Assembly (NCBI GenBank): GCA_951804985.1
Contig: OX638133.1
Coordinates: forward strand, 72,670,367-72,734,366
Direction: 5' to 3'
Origin: Dryomyza anilis
Lineage: Eukaryota > Arthropoda > Insecta > Diptera > Dryomyzidae
Length of the DNA stretch: 64,000 bases
The notes beneath the pieces were generated by a model. That model was given only the letters and a program-made list of their open reading frames with translations. It searched no databases and was not told the DNA's origin. The position numbers were made by a program, and so were the translations under genes. Of the stretch, positions 1 to 10,802 are shown piece after piece. Every line of letters starts with the position of its first letter. Within the stretch, counting starts at the first letter, position 1.

Positions 1-1275
1 TTATCCAAATCTCTTATTTAAAAAAAAAAAAATTAATTTAGCTCAAAAAAAAAATTCAAGTTTTCACTAAAAATTAAAATTTCATCAAAAATGTTCACTC
101 TTATTCCAAATTTTCACTGAAAAAATTAAAATTATCACTCAAAATTCAAATTTTTACTCAAAATTCAATTTTTCCATCAAAATTTCAATTCTCACTCAAA
201 ATTCAAATTTTCACTCAATATTCAGATTTTCACTCAAAAATCAAAATTCAAATTTTCATTTAACATTAAACAATCCAATTCTCACTTAAATTTCAAATTT
301 TCACTTAAAATTCAAATTTTCACTCAAAATTCAAATATCACTGAAAATTCAATTTGTCACTCAAAAATAAAATTTTCACTTAAAATTTACGCTCAAAATT
401 CAATTTGTCACTCAATATTAAATTTATCACTCAAAATTGAAAAATTTACTCAAAATTCAAATTTTCACTCAAAATTCCAATTCTCACTCATAATTCAAAT
501 TTTCAATCTAAATTCAAATTTTCATTTAAAATAAAAATTTTCATTCAACATTCCAATTCTCACTGAAATTTCAAATTTTCACTCAATATTCAAATTATCA
601 CTCAAAAATCAAACTTTCACTCCAAATTCAAATTTTCACCTAAGTTTCAAATTTTCACGCAAAATTCAAATTTTCACTCAGAATTCAAAATTTCACTGAA
701 AATTCAATTTGTCACTCAAAATTAAAATATTCACTTAAAATTTACACTCAAAATTCAATCTGTCACTCAGTATTAAATTTATTACTCAAAATTCAAACAT
801 TCACTCAAAATTAAAATACTCACTCAAAATTCAAAATATCAGTCAAAATTCAAATTTTCACTCAAAAATAAAATTTTGCACTAAAAATTTAAATTTTCGC
901 TCAAAATTCAAATTTTCACTCTAAATACAAATTTTCATTCAACATTAAAATGTTCATTAAAAATTCCAATTCTAATTTTAATTGTTAATTTTCACCCTAA
1001 ATTAAAATTTCACTCAAAATTCAAGTTTTCATTCAAAATTCAATACATCACTCAAATTTAAACTTTCACTAAAAATTAAAATTGTCATTCAAAATTTTCA
1101 TTCAAAATTCCAATTCTCACTCAAAATTTAAATTTTCACTCAAAATTCAAAGTTTCACTCAAAATTCAAATTTTTACACAAAATTCAAATTTGCACTAAA
1201 AATTCCAATTCTCACTAAAAATTCAAATTTTCCCTTAATATAAAATTTTCACTCAAAATTCAAATTTTTATTCAA
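1..1275 (+). repeat. 19-bp-period AT-rich satellite/minisatellite (array 1)
   Basis: About 60 diverged copies of a 19-base unit close to TTCAAATTTTCACTCAAAA, with frequent substitutions and small indels (AAAATTAAAA and TTCACTGAAAA variants). It runs off the left edge of the window and decays at about 1275. The unit is essentially the reverse complement of the array at 53147-54150. Confidence 0.9.
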
Positions 1276-2767
1276 AGTTATATTTATTATTATTTCTGCC
1301 TGATGTTCTATTCAGTACACGTATTACTTGATATGAACATGTCATATTTAATGTCTTTCCAATTTTTGATATTCTTTAACTATTTTTTTATATTATTAAT
1401 AAATAATATTGGAAAATATGTTTTTGAAAAATACACTACTTTGTTTTTAATTGCGATTAAGCTTGAAATATATCTATACCTAAAATCAAAAAATATAATC
1501 AATGGAGTTTTTGAAACGAAATTTATAAGTTTTGGTTTACCAATTTTTGAGCAAAGTGACCCCAACGAATCATTTTATAAGCACACGATTTGTTTTAAGT
1601 TATAAGACGGTAAACTTTACTTGAATTTAGGAATTCCCCAAACAAAATGTTTTTAAAATATTTAAACTTTAACTAAGCAAAGGATATGTTAAATATTCTC
1701 TTGTACCGCGTATTTTGACCTTTGAAATTTGGGTAAAACTGTCAGAAACAGGCATACAGAAGAACACAAAAAGGGCCGTTTAAACTAGAGCCACTATCAC
1801 CAACCATCGCAATTTCACACATACTATTATTTTGTGTATTTTGTGCTGTTTTCGTCGTTTAGTCTAACAAACACCACCTACATATTTATATCGGTTTGTA
1901 TATATGTCTGTCTGCCTGTAAGTCTGTGTGTTTCTATCCACTTATCTTTGTTTCTAAACATTGATAAATTTATTCCGAGTCAAAGTTTAAGCGTCACAAT
2001 TTAACAGAACATTTCCCTCAACCATGTAGATGTTTTACATATTCAACATATTATTTGCTACATAAATATATTAATGTTTGTACACAAATGTTGATGCAAA
2101 TAAATGGTACATACAATAATTAAGTAGTTCCCAACTACATGCTTTATATTGTTTGTTTAAAAAGCAAATGTTGAACCACAGTCAACATTCTTCAGAAACT
2201 GAAAATCACATTTTAGGCTAACCTAGATACTCGTACACTTAAGACAAATACTTAACACACAACACGAGAAACTGAAATTTGGGCTTCATAGTTGTTAATG
2301 GGCATCCTCGAAATTTGCAAATTTCATTTAATGTTTCGTATTAAATGTTTGAGGTTAAATTCTAATTTTCATCATTTCTATCTGACAGTAGCAACAAAAA
2401 GGCATAATTAGTTTCGAAGCAGCTTTTGTAATTTGCTTGGAACTCAGCAAATAGAGAATTTAATGAGTTTGTGGATATATTAAGGCATAAGCAATGTATT
2501 TAAATTAAATTCTTGTAAAATTTTGTGTTACTTAGAATATAGAATGAAAAATGATTTTTTTTTTTTTGGAAGTATTGCGTTGAAAATATAAATTAATTAA
2601 GATTATAATAAATAAATAATTTGAACGAAAAAAAAAATAAAATTTATATAATTTGTATAAAATGGATATTTATTAAATTAAATAAATCAAAAAATATACA
2701 ATGATAAAAATAAATCGAAAGACAAATATATCGATTACTTTTAGATGTACAAGATTATCTTTGTGTA
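1276..2767. other. unassigned AT-rich DNA
   Basis: No supported gene. The 100-codon open frame at 1303-1605 is Phe/Ile/Leu/Tyr-rich and looks like AT-rich noise. A poly(T)/poly(A) stretch lies at 2554-2640. Confidence 0.5.
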
Positions 2768-2791
2768 CACTTACTTACTTACTTACTTACT
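2768..2791 (+). repeat. TTAC tetranucleotide run = TAAG tail of the RTE element
   Basis: Six TTAC copies directly abut the 3' end of the retrotransposon (minus-strand sense ...GGGCCATTTAAGTAAG...). RTE elements typically end in short tandem repeats instead of poly(A), so this is read as the element's tail, not an independent microsatellite. Confidence 0.8.
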
Positions 2792-2801
2792 TAAATGGCC
2801 C

Positions 2802-2891
2802 TTACAACCGTGGATCGGTTTTGGCCGCTGAGATGAAGCCGCGCCAGTCGGATCTGCTTTGCGCACGCTGACGCCAGTTAGAAATACCAAG
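2802..2891 (-). pseudogene. C-terminal end of the same RTE ORF, shifted frame
   Basis: Minus-strand bases from 2891 read LGISNWRQRAQSRSDW, then RGFISAAKTDPRL, then TAA at 2802-2804. This is the usual WRQRAQ...W end of RTE proteins. It is one frame off from the preceding thumb fragment, which places the internal deletion junction at about 2892. With the nonsense codon, this copy cannot make a full protein. Confidence 0.75.
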
Positions 2892-3324
2892 CGTTGCCAA
2901 AGATTTTACGGAGAATCTTTCTCTCGAACGCTCCCAGTACTCTCTCATCGGTGGTGGCCAGCGTCCATGTTTCTGCACCATAAAGTAGGACGGGCATGAT
3001 GAGTGACTTGTAGAGCGTTATTTTTGTCCGGCGAGAGAGGGCTCTGCTTCCCAATTGCCTACTGAGCCCAAAGTAGCACCTGTTGGCAAGAGTTATTCTC
3101 CGTTTGATCTCCAGGCTGACGTCGTTGTTGCTGTTTACGCTGGATCCCAGATAGACGAAGTCCTTCACAATGTCGAACTTGTGGTTGTCAAAATCAGCTT
3201 TTTGTCCAAGACGCACGGACTCTTTTTTGCTTGTTGACACAAGGAACTTCGTCTTGTCCTCGTTCACCGCTAGACCCATTCGACGCGACTCTTTCTCCAA
3301 TCTGGAGAATGCTGCGCTGACTGC
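2878..3324 (-). pseudogene. same RTE ORF downstream of the nonsense codon (RT thumb region)
   Basis: Directly in frame with the segment before the TGA at 3325-3327. It reads through ESRRMGLAVNEDKTKFLVS, FVYLGSSVN, LSRRTKITLYKSL and the diagnostic LLYGAETWTL, then RKIFGN. After RKIFGN, similarity breaks and the frame ends at TAA 2878-2880. The expected ~50-60 residues between RKIFG and the final segment are missing, so a deletion with frameshift has occurred near 2891. Confidence 0.88.
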
Positions 3325-5571
3325 TCATGTGCTCCTGCCAATGATATCAATATCGTCGGCATATGCGAGCAGCATGACACTTTTGTTGAGGATAGTGCCG
3401 CTTTGGCGGAGTTCGGCAGCTCGAACTATTTTCTCCATCAATAAGTTAAAAAAGTCGCACGATAGGGAGTCACCCTGTCTGAAACCTCGTTCTGTATGAA
3501 ATGGCTCGGAGAGGTCTTTTCCTATTCTCACTGAGCAACGTGTGTTGCTCAGGGTCATCCTGCAAAGCCTTATAAGTTTCGCAGGTATACCGAACTCAGA
3601 CATTGCGGCGTATAATCGTTCCCTTATCGGAGTGTCGAAGGCGGCTTTATAGTCGACTAATAGGTGGTAGGTGTCGATCTGTTTTTCTAGGGTCTTTTCC
3701 TGGATTAGGCGCAATGTGAAAATCTGGTCTATGGTGGACTTTCCAGGTCTGAAGCCGCACTGATAAGGTCCAATCAGTCTGTTGACGATGGGCTTCAGTC
3801 TTTCACATAATACGCTCGATAGAACCATGTATGCGATATTGAGTAGGCTGATCCCACGGTAGTTGGCGCAGATAGTGGTATCCCCTTTCTTAAGGATTGG
3901 GCAGAGTACACTGAGGTTCCAGTCACTTGGCATGCTTTCATCCGACCATATTCTGCTTACGAGCTCGTGCATGCTCTCAATTAGCTCTTCGCCTCCGGTC
4001 TTAAACAATTCAGCAGGCAGGCCATCAGCACCTGCGGCTTTGTTGTTTTTCAGCCGAGCAATGGCTGTTCTGACCTCGTCATGGTCGGGTGGCGGAATCT
4101 CAACGTCGTCATCAAGTACTGGGGTTGCCGGGTTTGCTTCTCTATCGGTGGAATTGAGGTCATCATCACCGGTCAGCAGTTTAGAGAAGTGATCCCTCCA
4201 TATTTTCAGTGTGCTCTGGATATCTGTCACTAGATTCCCGTTCTCATCTTTACAGGAAGAGGCTCCGGATTTTGAACCTCCGGCTAGGCGTCTTATTTTC
4301 TCGAAGAATTTTCGAGCCTCATTCCTGTCCCCATGCATCTCAATCTCCTCACACTCACGTCTTTCTGCCTCGCTTTTTTTACGCCTGAAAAGTCGTCTCT
4401 CTTCCCTCCTCTTCTCTTTGTATCGCTCCTTCGCAGCTCGCGTAGCTACTGACTGCAGGGTGGATTTGTACGCAGCGTCTTTCTCTGCAGTGGCCGCGCG
4501 ACACTCTTGGTCATACCACTGATTCCTCAGGGGGCGTTGGAATCCAAGCACCTCTTCGGCAGCCGTACGCATAGAGCAGGAGATATGATTCCACTGCGCG
4601 CTTATATCATCGAGAGGAGGAGTGCTTTGTCTAAGCAGGTGTGAGAGTCGAGTGGAAAAGGCTTGCGTTGTCTGTTGTGATTGCAGCTTTCCGACGTCTA
4701 GCTTTCTCTGCGTTTGGTTCCGTACGTTCTTCGCAGCGCTTAAGCGTGTGCGGACCTTGGCTGCTACAAGGTAATGATCCGAGTCCACATTGGCACCTCG
4801 GATAGTGCGTACGTCCATCACGCTTGAAGCGTGCCTTCCGTCAATCACAACGTGATCAATTTGATTTCGAGTTTTTTGATCGGGCGACAACCATGTGGCC
4901 TTGTGGATATCGAAATGTTCGAATCTAGTGCTACTAACTACCATGTTTCGTGCTGCGGCGAAGTCGATTAGCCTCGTTCCGTTATCGGAAGTGTTGGCAT
5001 GGAGGCTAAATTTTCCGATTGTGGGACAATAGATGGCTTCTCTGCCCACCTTGGCGTTAAAATCGCCTAGCACGATTTTGATATCGTGGCGGGGGCAGCG
5101 CTCGTATGCGTTGTCTAGGCGCTCGTAGAAGCGCTCTTTTGTCTCGTCATCTTTCTCGTTCGTCGGAGCGTGTGCACAAATTAGACTGATATGGAAATAT
5201 TTAGCCTTGATGCGGATTGTTGCCAGCCTTTCGTCCACGGGCGTGAACCTAGAGACAAGATGGCGGAGTCTCTTGCCGACCACAAATCCACATCCAAATT
5301 CGTGTCTCTCCGCATGGCAGCTGTAGTAGATATCACAGGACGCTTGTTTCGAACAGCCCTGTCCCGTCCATCGCATCTCCTGGATAGCGGTGATGTCAGC
5401 CTTATATTTTTCGAGGACATCTGCCAGCTGGATAGAGGCACCTTCCCTATAAAGGGTCCGGACATTCCAGGTGCATATCCGTAAATCATGGTCCTTAAAA
5501 CGTTTGCGTGGGTCGTCATCGTTGTAATCGGTCGTTATCCGAGGCTTCTTTTTTGTTTTCATTGGGCGCAT
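3325..5571 (-). pseudogene. RTE-clade non-LTR retrotransposon ORF, endonuclease and reverse transcriptase part (stops early)
   Basis: Minus-strand frame; I choose the ATG at 5571 (MRPMKTKKK) over the GTG at 5607 that also opens the frame. An N-terminal apurinic-type endonuclease/EEP domain (about 30-290) shows RICTWNVRTL, AIQEMRW, LGDFNAKVG and the terminal DSDHYLV. A basic/coiled linker with RRxxRR clusters follows. The reverse transcriptase (about 510-750) shows NYRGISLLN, QCGFRPGKST, YKAAFD, GFRQGDSLS and the catalytic YADD (bases 3352-3363). The frame stops at TGA 3325-3327, seven residues after YADD, but coding similarity continues in the same frame beyond it, so this is a single nonsense change. 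Domain order, absence of RNase H, short 3' region and TAAG-repeat tail fit RTE elements, which move by target-primed reverse transcription. GC content is much higher than the surrounding DNA, marking it as an insertion. Confidence 0.93.
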
Positions 5572-5654
5572 AGGTTTTTTCCGTGGTGGGACCCAAACCC
5601 AACGCACGAACCCTCACTCTGAGGGAGATGCTCGCCACTCACTTTAGCCGACTT

Positions 5655-5807
5655 CTACACCGGGTGGTGTAGAGCGCCGTTTCCAGGGACTTCCACGAGG
5701 AGGACTTTCACCGATGTGGAGGTGTCACCATTTGAAAATTTGTCAATTCTGGTGACCAGTGAGTTGACTTGAGACGACACCGACAAGGATTGCGCTGGCT
5801 TCGCCAT
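5655..5807 (-). CDS. short ORF upstream of the RTE ORF (possible ORF1 remnant)
   Basis: Minus-strand ATG at 5807 opens 50 codons (MAKPAQSLSVSSQVNSLVTR..., ending in GALHHPV) to TAG at 5655-5657, in a different frame from the main ORF and about 80 bases upstream of its ATG. It has normal amino-acid composition, unlike the AT-rich surroundings. Some RTE elements carry a small poorly conserved first ORF, but I do not recognise this one and it may be chance in a GC-rich 5' region. Confidence 0.35.
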   Translation of the reverse strand: MAKPAQSLSVSSQVNSLVTRIDKFSNGDTSTSVKVLLVEVPGNGALHHPV

Positions 5808-5979
5808 GTTGAAGCACTCAGACACGTTGCCTTGTGATAATCGCCCCCATAGTCCACTAGATTGATTTTAATCTAAAAATTATGAAATGTTATGCCCTAC
5901 GTGGACTTTGTGAAACTAGGACCTCAAAATTATTTTGCCTTAAAATCAAGCAAGAAAATAATCATGTTGCGAATAGAGC

Positions 5980-6590
5980 GTTTTACAAGATATGCAGTTT
6001 TAAAGTCACTACTAAATAAGTATAATTTAGACCCTCTAGGACGCTCCTTTTAGAAGATATGAAGGTTTAAAGAAAAAATATCCAACCAATTCAAATAAAT
6101 TTTTCAGTAAATAAATTCAGACAAAATCACTATAAAATACCCCCTTTCGAACCCCTAGGATACTTCGGGTATATTTTAGACCCTCTAGAACTCTCCGTTT
6201 ATAAAATAAATAAAAACTGTTTTCACCGGTTGTTTTCTCTAAAAGTACTGAACCGATTCAAATAAGTTTTTTAGTAAATAAATTCAGCCAAAATCACTAC
6301 GAAATATCACGCTTACTCCGTTCAGAAGATATGAAGTTTTAAAGAAAAGGTAAAAGGTAACCGGTCGATTTCTCTAAAATAACTAAACTGATTAAAGTCA
6401 CTACTACGCTCCGTATAGAAAATTAAAAGGTTTAAAGACATTTTTTTCATCGGTTGATTTTTCTGAAATTATGGAACCGTTTAAAGTCACTACTAAATGC
6501 ACCTTTAGGAAGCTTCGTTTAGAAGATATTAAGGTTTAAAGAAAATCTATCCTCATCGGTTTATTTCTCTGAACTTCAATATTAAATTTA
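5980..6590. repeat. degenerate tandem repeat region
   Basis: The same word set recurs about five times at 90-190-base intervals: 'TTAGAAGATATGAAGGTTTAA', 'AAAGTCACTACTAAAT', 'CCGGTTGATTTCTCTGAA', 'ACCGATTCAAATAA'. Spacing varies, so these are old, indel-rich copies. No coding or TIR structure seen. Confidence 0.6.
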
Positions 6591-8040
6591 CTACTAAATT
6601 CAATATTCTAAATCTGCTCTATTCAACATTCTAAACGGTTTAATATTCTATAAACATTTATTTGAAAATTTAATTTTCTAAAATAAATTCTAAAGATCAA
6701 ACATTCTATCTATCATAAACATTTTTTAGTTCTATTTAAATAATTTTTTATTTCGAATTTTGAAATAATCTTTATATAATAAGTGAAAGAAAAGTCTTGT
6801 TACGCAAATATGTAATTTGCTGCACTGTTCAAGCAATAAACAAGAGTGAGTGCTGCACATGCATGTAAACGAAATGGAGATAGCATGCGAATTCTAGTAA
6901 AATGTAGAAACTTCTCGAAACGTGTCAATGCGATGAATGCGGTATATGGAGGCACAGTACGTCAGTAGTGATTTGAAAGTGTCGTTTTAAATGTGAACAT
7001 GCCGCGGTTATTCGAATTTCCAATCAGTAAAGTCGTTGGTTAAATTCAATTAATGAAGTTTATTATTATAATTTTAACCAAACATAAATGTATTTTTATT
7101 TTGTACACAATCTAGAGATTTGAACTTGTAAAACAGTCCTATGTAGACTTAGTTTTCGTTACATGCTTAAATAAAATATAATGCTAATACAGAAAAATAT
7201 TTGCAGATTATTTAACTAGAACCAAAAATTATTTAACTAAATACCATATACAAAAACCAATTAGTTCTGATTGGCATAGTGTTATTTTTACGAGCATCGA
7301 AATGTAATTTATCGAAAAAATTGTACAATAAATTATTATATTTCATACCAAGTACTATCCACATACAGTGCATACTTGAAATACCGGACATGACAGCAGA
7401 AGCAGCGGTATCATGTAATAAACCTTAATAGACTAAATTAGGAGACTGCAGAGGAGTCCCGTATTTACGAGACACAGAGTACGGACGAACGACGGCATCC
7501 GTAATAAGTATGTGTTTTTGTGCGTGTCGATCATTAACATTTGACGTAAACAATTTCAATTTAAATACTGCCAAAAACGTGACCTCATGCGCAAAGTTAT
7601 GGCTAAAACAAAAATCCAAAAAGAAAAACCATCCGCATAAATGATTAATAGCACGATTTCCGGCGGAAAGAATCTTTGAGAGAAATATGAATAATAGCGG
7701 TGCGACGCAGCTTCTTTCGTGGGTCAGCAAATTAAGTAGAAAAACGTGCACAAACGATGAAGTGAAAAAAATTCAAAATTAAATTGACCAGCAAACAGCA
7801 GAAAATAAGTAGGTGTTACTACGAAGAAGACGAACAAATTAAACAAAGATAACAAAAGTATAAAACAAGAAGACTGAAATATTATGGTAAACACTCAATA
7901 ATTTATAATAAGCTGGTATCTGTGCCAATTAAACAGCAACGAGAGCAAAGTTTTATATTTTTTTTCAACTACAGCAAAAAAAAGTATTTGTCATAAATTG
8001 TGCTTTCATGAGTTTTATCTTTCTTCCTAATACATTTTTA
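6591..8040. other. unassigned AT-rich DNA
   Basis: No supported gene. The 7425-7751 minus-strand frame (108 codons) is not recognised and has no neighbouring coding signal. The segment around 7440-7760 is somewhat less AT-rich, but I see no motif. Confidence 0.4.
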
Positions 8041-8696
8041 CACAGAAAAAAATAATTATAAATGTTACCAAAAACTTACATCAATGCAATTAAATGTTTA
8101 CTGAAACGGCACCGAATAAATTATTAATTGTATTAACGTACACACCTTCATATTAGCAATAGAATTTGCTGATAACAGCTGTTTGACGCGACGCGCTGGT
8201 GTTGTGTGTATTCGCTTACAGCACGTGGTGTGTGTATTTGATTAAAGCGCTATGTAGCGAATTCGCTCCGAATTGTAATTTTTAGTTGGTGCGCATATAA
8301 TTCATAATTGGTTCATTTCAAAAGAAACACTTATAGAGTTTGATCAGCCTCTATTGCTGTCAGTAAAATTGATGATGATGACAGTGATTGTTCATTTAGT
8401 TATGCTACCCCTTAATAATCAGACAATTATATTTGTTATGTACTTTCACAAGAATTTTTAATAGTATTTTTTATAAACTAAAAGAGAATTATAAATGTAC
8501 TGTGAATATAATAAAAATACTTTCGACCAATTAAATAATTTGCTACTTTATCAAAATCGTCTATTGGTATACTTTTGAACGAAAATAACATTTTTATCGA
8601 TTGTATTTGTTAAATACATGAAAATGTCAAAAATTTTATTGCAAAAATTTTTATTAATTTCGATTGTTATATTTACATCGATTATTTTTATCAGTG
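8041..8696. mobile_element. CAC...GTG MITE (656 bp) with flanking TA
   Basis: The left end CACAGAAAAAAATAAT and the inverted right end CACTGATAAAAATAATCG pair up, and both sides are flanked by TA, consistent with a TA target duplication. An internal 'CATATTAGCAATAGAATTTG' segment resembles the element at 13866-14208. No transposase coding. The class (Tc1/mariner-like from the TA target) is inferred. Confidence 0.6.
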
Positions 8697-9341
8697 TAGC
8701 GTACTGGCAGCATGTATTCCACGCAGTGCTTGCGTTGAGTTTCTTTAATTTTTATCTATTTTCAGACAAAAGTTAGATTTAACGTTTCTCAAGCCCAAGG
8801 CTGTTGTTTTAATACATAAGTTTTTAATGAGATCGTAATAAGATACAGTTTAATAAATTCTTTATTCGTAGAGATCAAAGTGCTCATTTACATTGTAATT
8901 AGTAGCGGAAATGAAGTAACTTAAAACAATTCATTAGTTAAACAATACAATCTTTTTGAAAAACTATGAAATCGGACAAAAGGCAATCAGGCAGGCTGTT
9001 ACGTATTTCATATGCATATTTCAACATAAATTTCACTTAAATCTATTTTTTTAATGGAATACTATACTTTTAATATTTTTTATACATACAATCTAAAAGA
9101 ATGCTTTTATTGTATCATTTTCTATTTATATAATATATCGTCACTATCATACCAAAGGGTCGAATGTGTAATTTTTGATATTTGTGGTTTTTTTATTATT
9201 TTTGAATGTAGTTTTTCCTCAAGTATACTGTGTCAAAATAGTGTGTGCTTTGTTGAATATTTCAAACCAAAAGGGCGACTTAGAAAAAATTAAAAATGTT
9301 GTCATGCCAAAAAGGCGAATAATTTCATTTTTCATTATTGG

Positions 9342-9686
9342 TAAAGGGGTTTTCAATAAGAGCGCTACAAAAGTTTTTTTCAAGGGTTTTGCAACAAGGA
9401 CGCTACAAAAGTAGAGCAACAGGGACAGCAAACGACGTCATATTTCTTGCCGCTCTTTTGATATTTCTCTTCAGTAAAGTTTGCCATTTCATAATGGAAA
9501 GATATACGAGCCAACAACGAGTTGAAATAATTAAAACTTACTACCGAATTTCGAATTCGTTTATCTTTCCATCGTGAAATGGCAAACCTTACTGAAGAGA
9601 AATGTCAAAAGAGCGGCAAGAAATATGGCGTCGTTTGCTGTCCCTGTCGCTCTACTTTTGTAGCGTCCCTGTTAAAAAACCCTTTA
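9342..9686. mobile_element. mariner-derived foldback MITE, copy 1 (nested)
   Basis: Large imperfect palindrome flanked by TA: ends TAAAGGGGTTTTCAATAAG and CCCTTTA. Each arm is the 5' end of a mariner element, ending at the transposase start (CATTTCATAATGG / CCATCGTGAAATG). Subterminal 'GACGCTACAAAAG' words are duplicated in the left end. The centre carries the mini-ORF at 9494-9577. The matching site without the insertion is visible in the relative at 58100-58761. Confidence 0.85.
9494..9577 (+). pseudogene. mariner transposase N-terminal fragment (27 codons)
   Basis: Reads MERYTSQQRVEIIKTYYR and nine more codons to TGA. This is the usual start of mariner-family transposases: the first helix of the DNA-binding helix-turn-helix that contacts the terminal repeats. 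Everything after residue ~22 is palindrome arm, so the fragment cannot have catalytic activity. Confidence 0.85.
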
Positions 9687-9895
9687 CAAGATAAAATAGT
9701 GATTTAAAGGCATTGATTGTGTGTTTTTAACGCACCTATTGATTGGCATAATTATTTTAAATTATTTGTTTTGAATTTTTATCATTTGCAAGAAGAATGT
9801 TTGGAAAATTATTTTTAAATAATGATGCCAATCGATGGGTGCGTTAAAAATTAACAATTAATGCTTTCACATAACTATTTTATCTTTTATCAATA
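9687..9895. repeat. palindromic core segment of element A
   Basis: Left arm 'AAGATAAAATAGTGATTTAAAGGCATTGATTG...GCACCTATTGATTGGCAT' is inverted at the right ('ATGCCAATCGATGGGTGCG...AATGCTTTCACATAACTATTTTATCTT'). The equivalent core in the relative lies at 58345-58560. It would fold into a long hairpin. Confidence 0.7.
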
Positions 9896-10337
9896 AAAAT
9901 GTAGTGCAAAAAAACCAAAAAAAATCGCACTTTTGGCATTAAAAAATTTTTAATTTTTCGAATTCTTTAGTTTTTTCTATAACTCGTTATTGTTTGTTTC
10001 CAAAACACCTGGCGATTGGCATCATTATTACAAAAAATATTTTTCCAATATATCTAACAAATAACAACTTAATGTTTGGCAAATGTTTGACCAATCGATA
10101 GGCACAATTTTATCATGATCAAATAAATAATTCATAATATAGCCACACAAAATCCGTATTTATAATTTCGTAAGTTGTCAAAATCCAAAGATATTTTTTA
10201 TACGTTATGGTAATTAATGAATAAGTCAAAATAAACCAGAAAAAAAATTAAAATATATTTTATACTAATTTTTAAAGCACTTCAAACTTTAAAATTTTTT
10301 AAAAATGTACATTCGTCATATTGGTATGACAATGACG

Positions 10338-10802
10338 ACATCCCTAGTAGAAATTTTGATAGGGCCATGCTCATGAACTGATCATGTCATTATTTGTGAT
10401 GATCGGGATATGACGAGGTCCACGATGTCCTTGTAACGCAGTGTCCTGATCATGTACTCACCTCAGGCAATGATCATGTACTGATCGGGTAATTCCCCAT
10501 ATCATTATTTATCTGACCATTGCCTTGTTAAAGCATGAGCATACGAAAGCACTACAAATACCCGATGAAATAAAATATCATACCTCATTGAAACCTGATC
10601 ATTGCATTGAAAATTTCTTTATGAGGAACAACTAATGTAGCTTTGATCGGGACCATTGGCTGTTTAGATAATGTAAACCCTGCTATAGTGAGCATGATAA
10701 GGGCATGACATGGCAATGATCATATTTGCTCTAATAGGGGTTACCTGACGAAACCCCGATCATTTCCCGATGGCGCATCGGGCAAATTTCCACTAGGGAT
10801 GT
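10338..10802. mobile_element. 465-bp MITE with ACATCCCTAGTAGAAATTT ends
   Basis: The left TIR ACATCCCTAGTAGAAATTT and right AAATTTCCACTAGGGATGT match at 18 of 19 positions. The interior is rich in TGATCATG/CATGATCA words. A 125-bp relative is at 55027-55148 and a single end at 46387-46410. No coding capacity. Class not assigned. Confidence 0.75.

Larger units (their letters stand above)
2768..5850 (-). mobile_element. RTE-type non-LTR retrotransposon copy (near full-length, dead)
   Basis: One GC-richer block. In element orientation: an upstream region with a 50-codon small ORF (5655-5807), the main ORF with one nonsense codon and one internal deletion, a very short 3' UTR, and a (TAAG)n tail seen on the plus strand as TTAC repeats at 2768-2791. 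The 5' boundary near 5850 is set only by the drop to AT-rich sequence. I found no confident target-site duplication. It lies more than 25 kb upstream of the receptor exon on the opposite strand, with no sign of being part of that gene. Confidence 0.88.
9135..10337 (-). mobile_element. TIR element 'GTCAC-CCAAAGG' copy A, carrying a nested mariner foldback
   Basis: The left end ATATCGTCACTATCATACC and the right end GGTATGACAATGACGA are inverted. The same element in the opposite orientation is complete at 58100-58761 (662 bp). Copy A is longer because a mariner-derived foldback (9342-9686) sits inside it and its palindromic core (9687-9890) appears again in degraded form at 10000-10130. The right terminus is cut by the adjacent MITE at 10338. 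Confidence 0.75.

Noticed and set aside
2754..2800. Independent TTAC microsatellite
   Set aside because: It abuts the retrotransposon's 3' end exactly and is better read as its TAAG tail.
5760..5830. Plus-strand LRWLRHVEAL-like peptide resembling the RTE C-terminus, as a second head-to-head element
   Set aside because: Only ~10 residues, no further coding similarity, and the minus strand here holds the 5' region of the main element.
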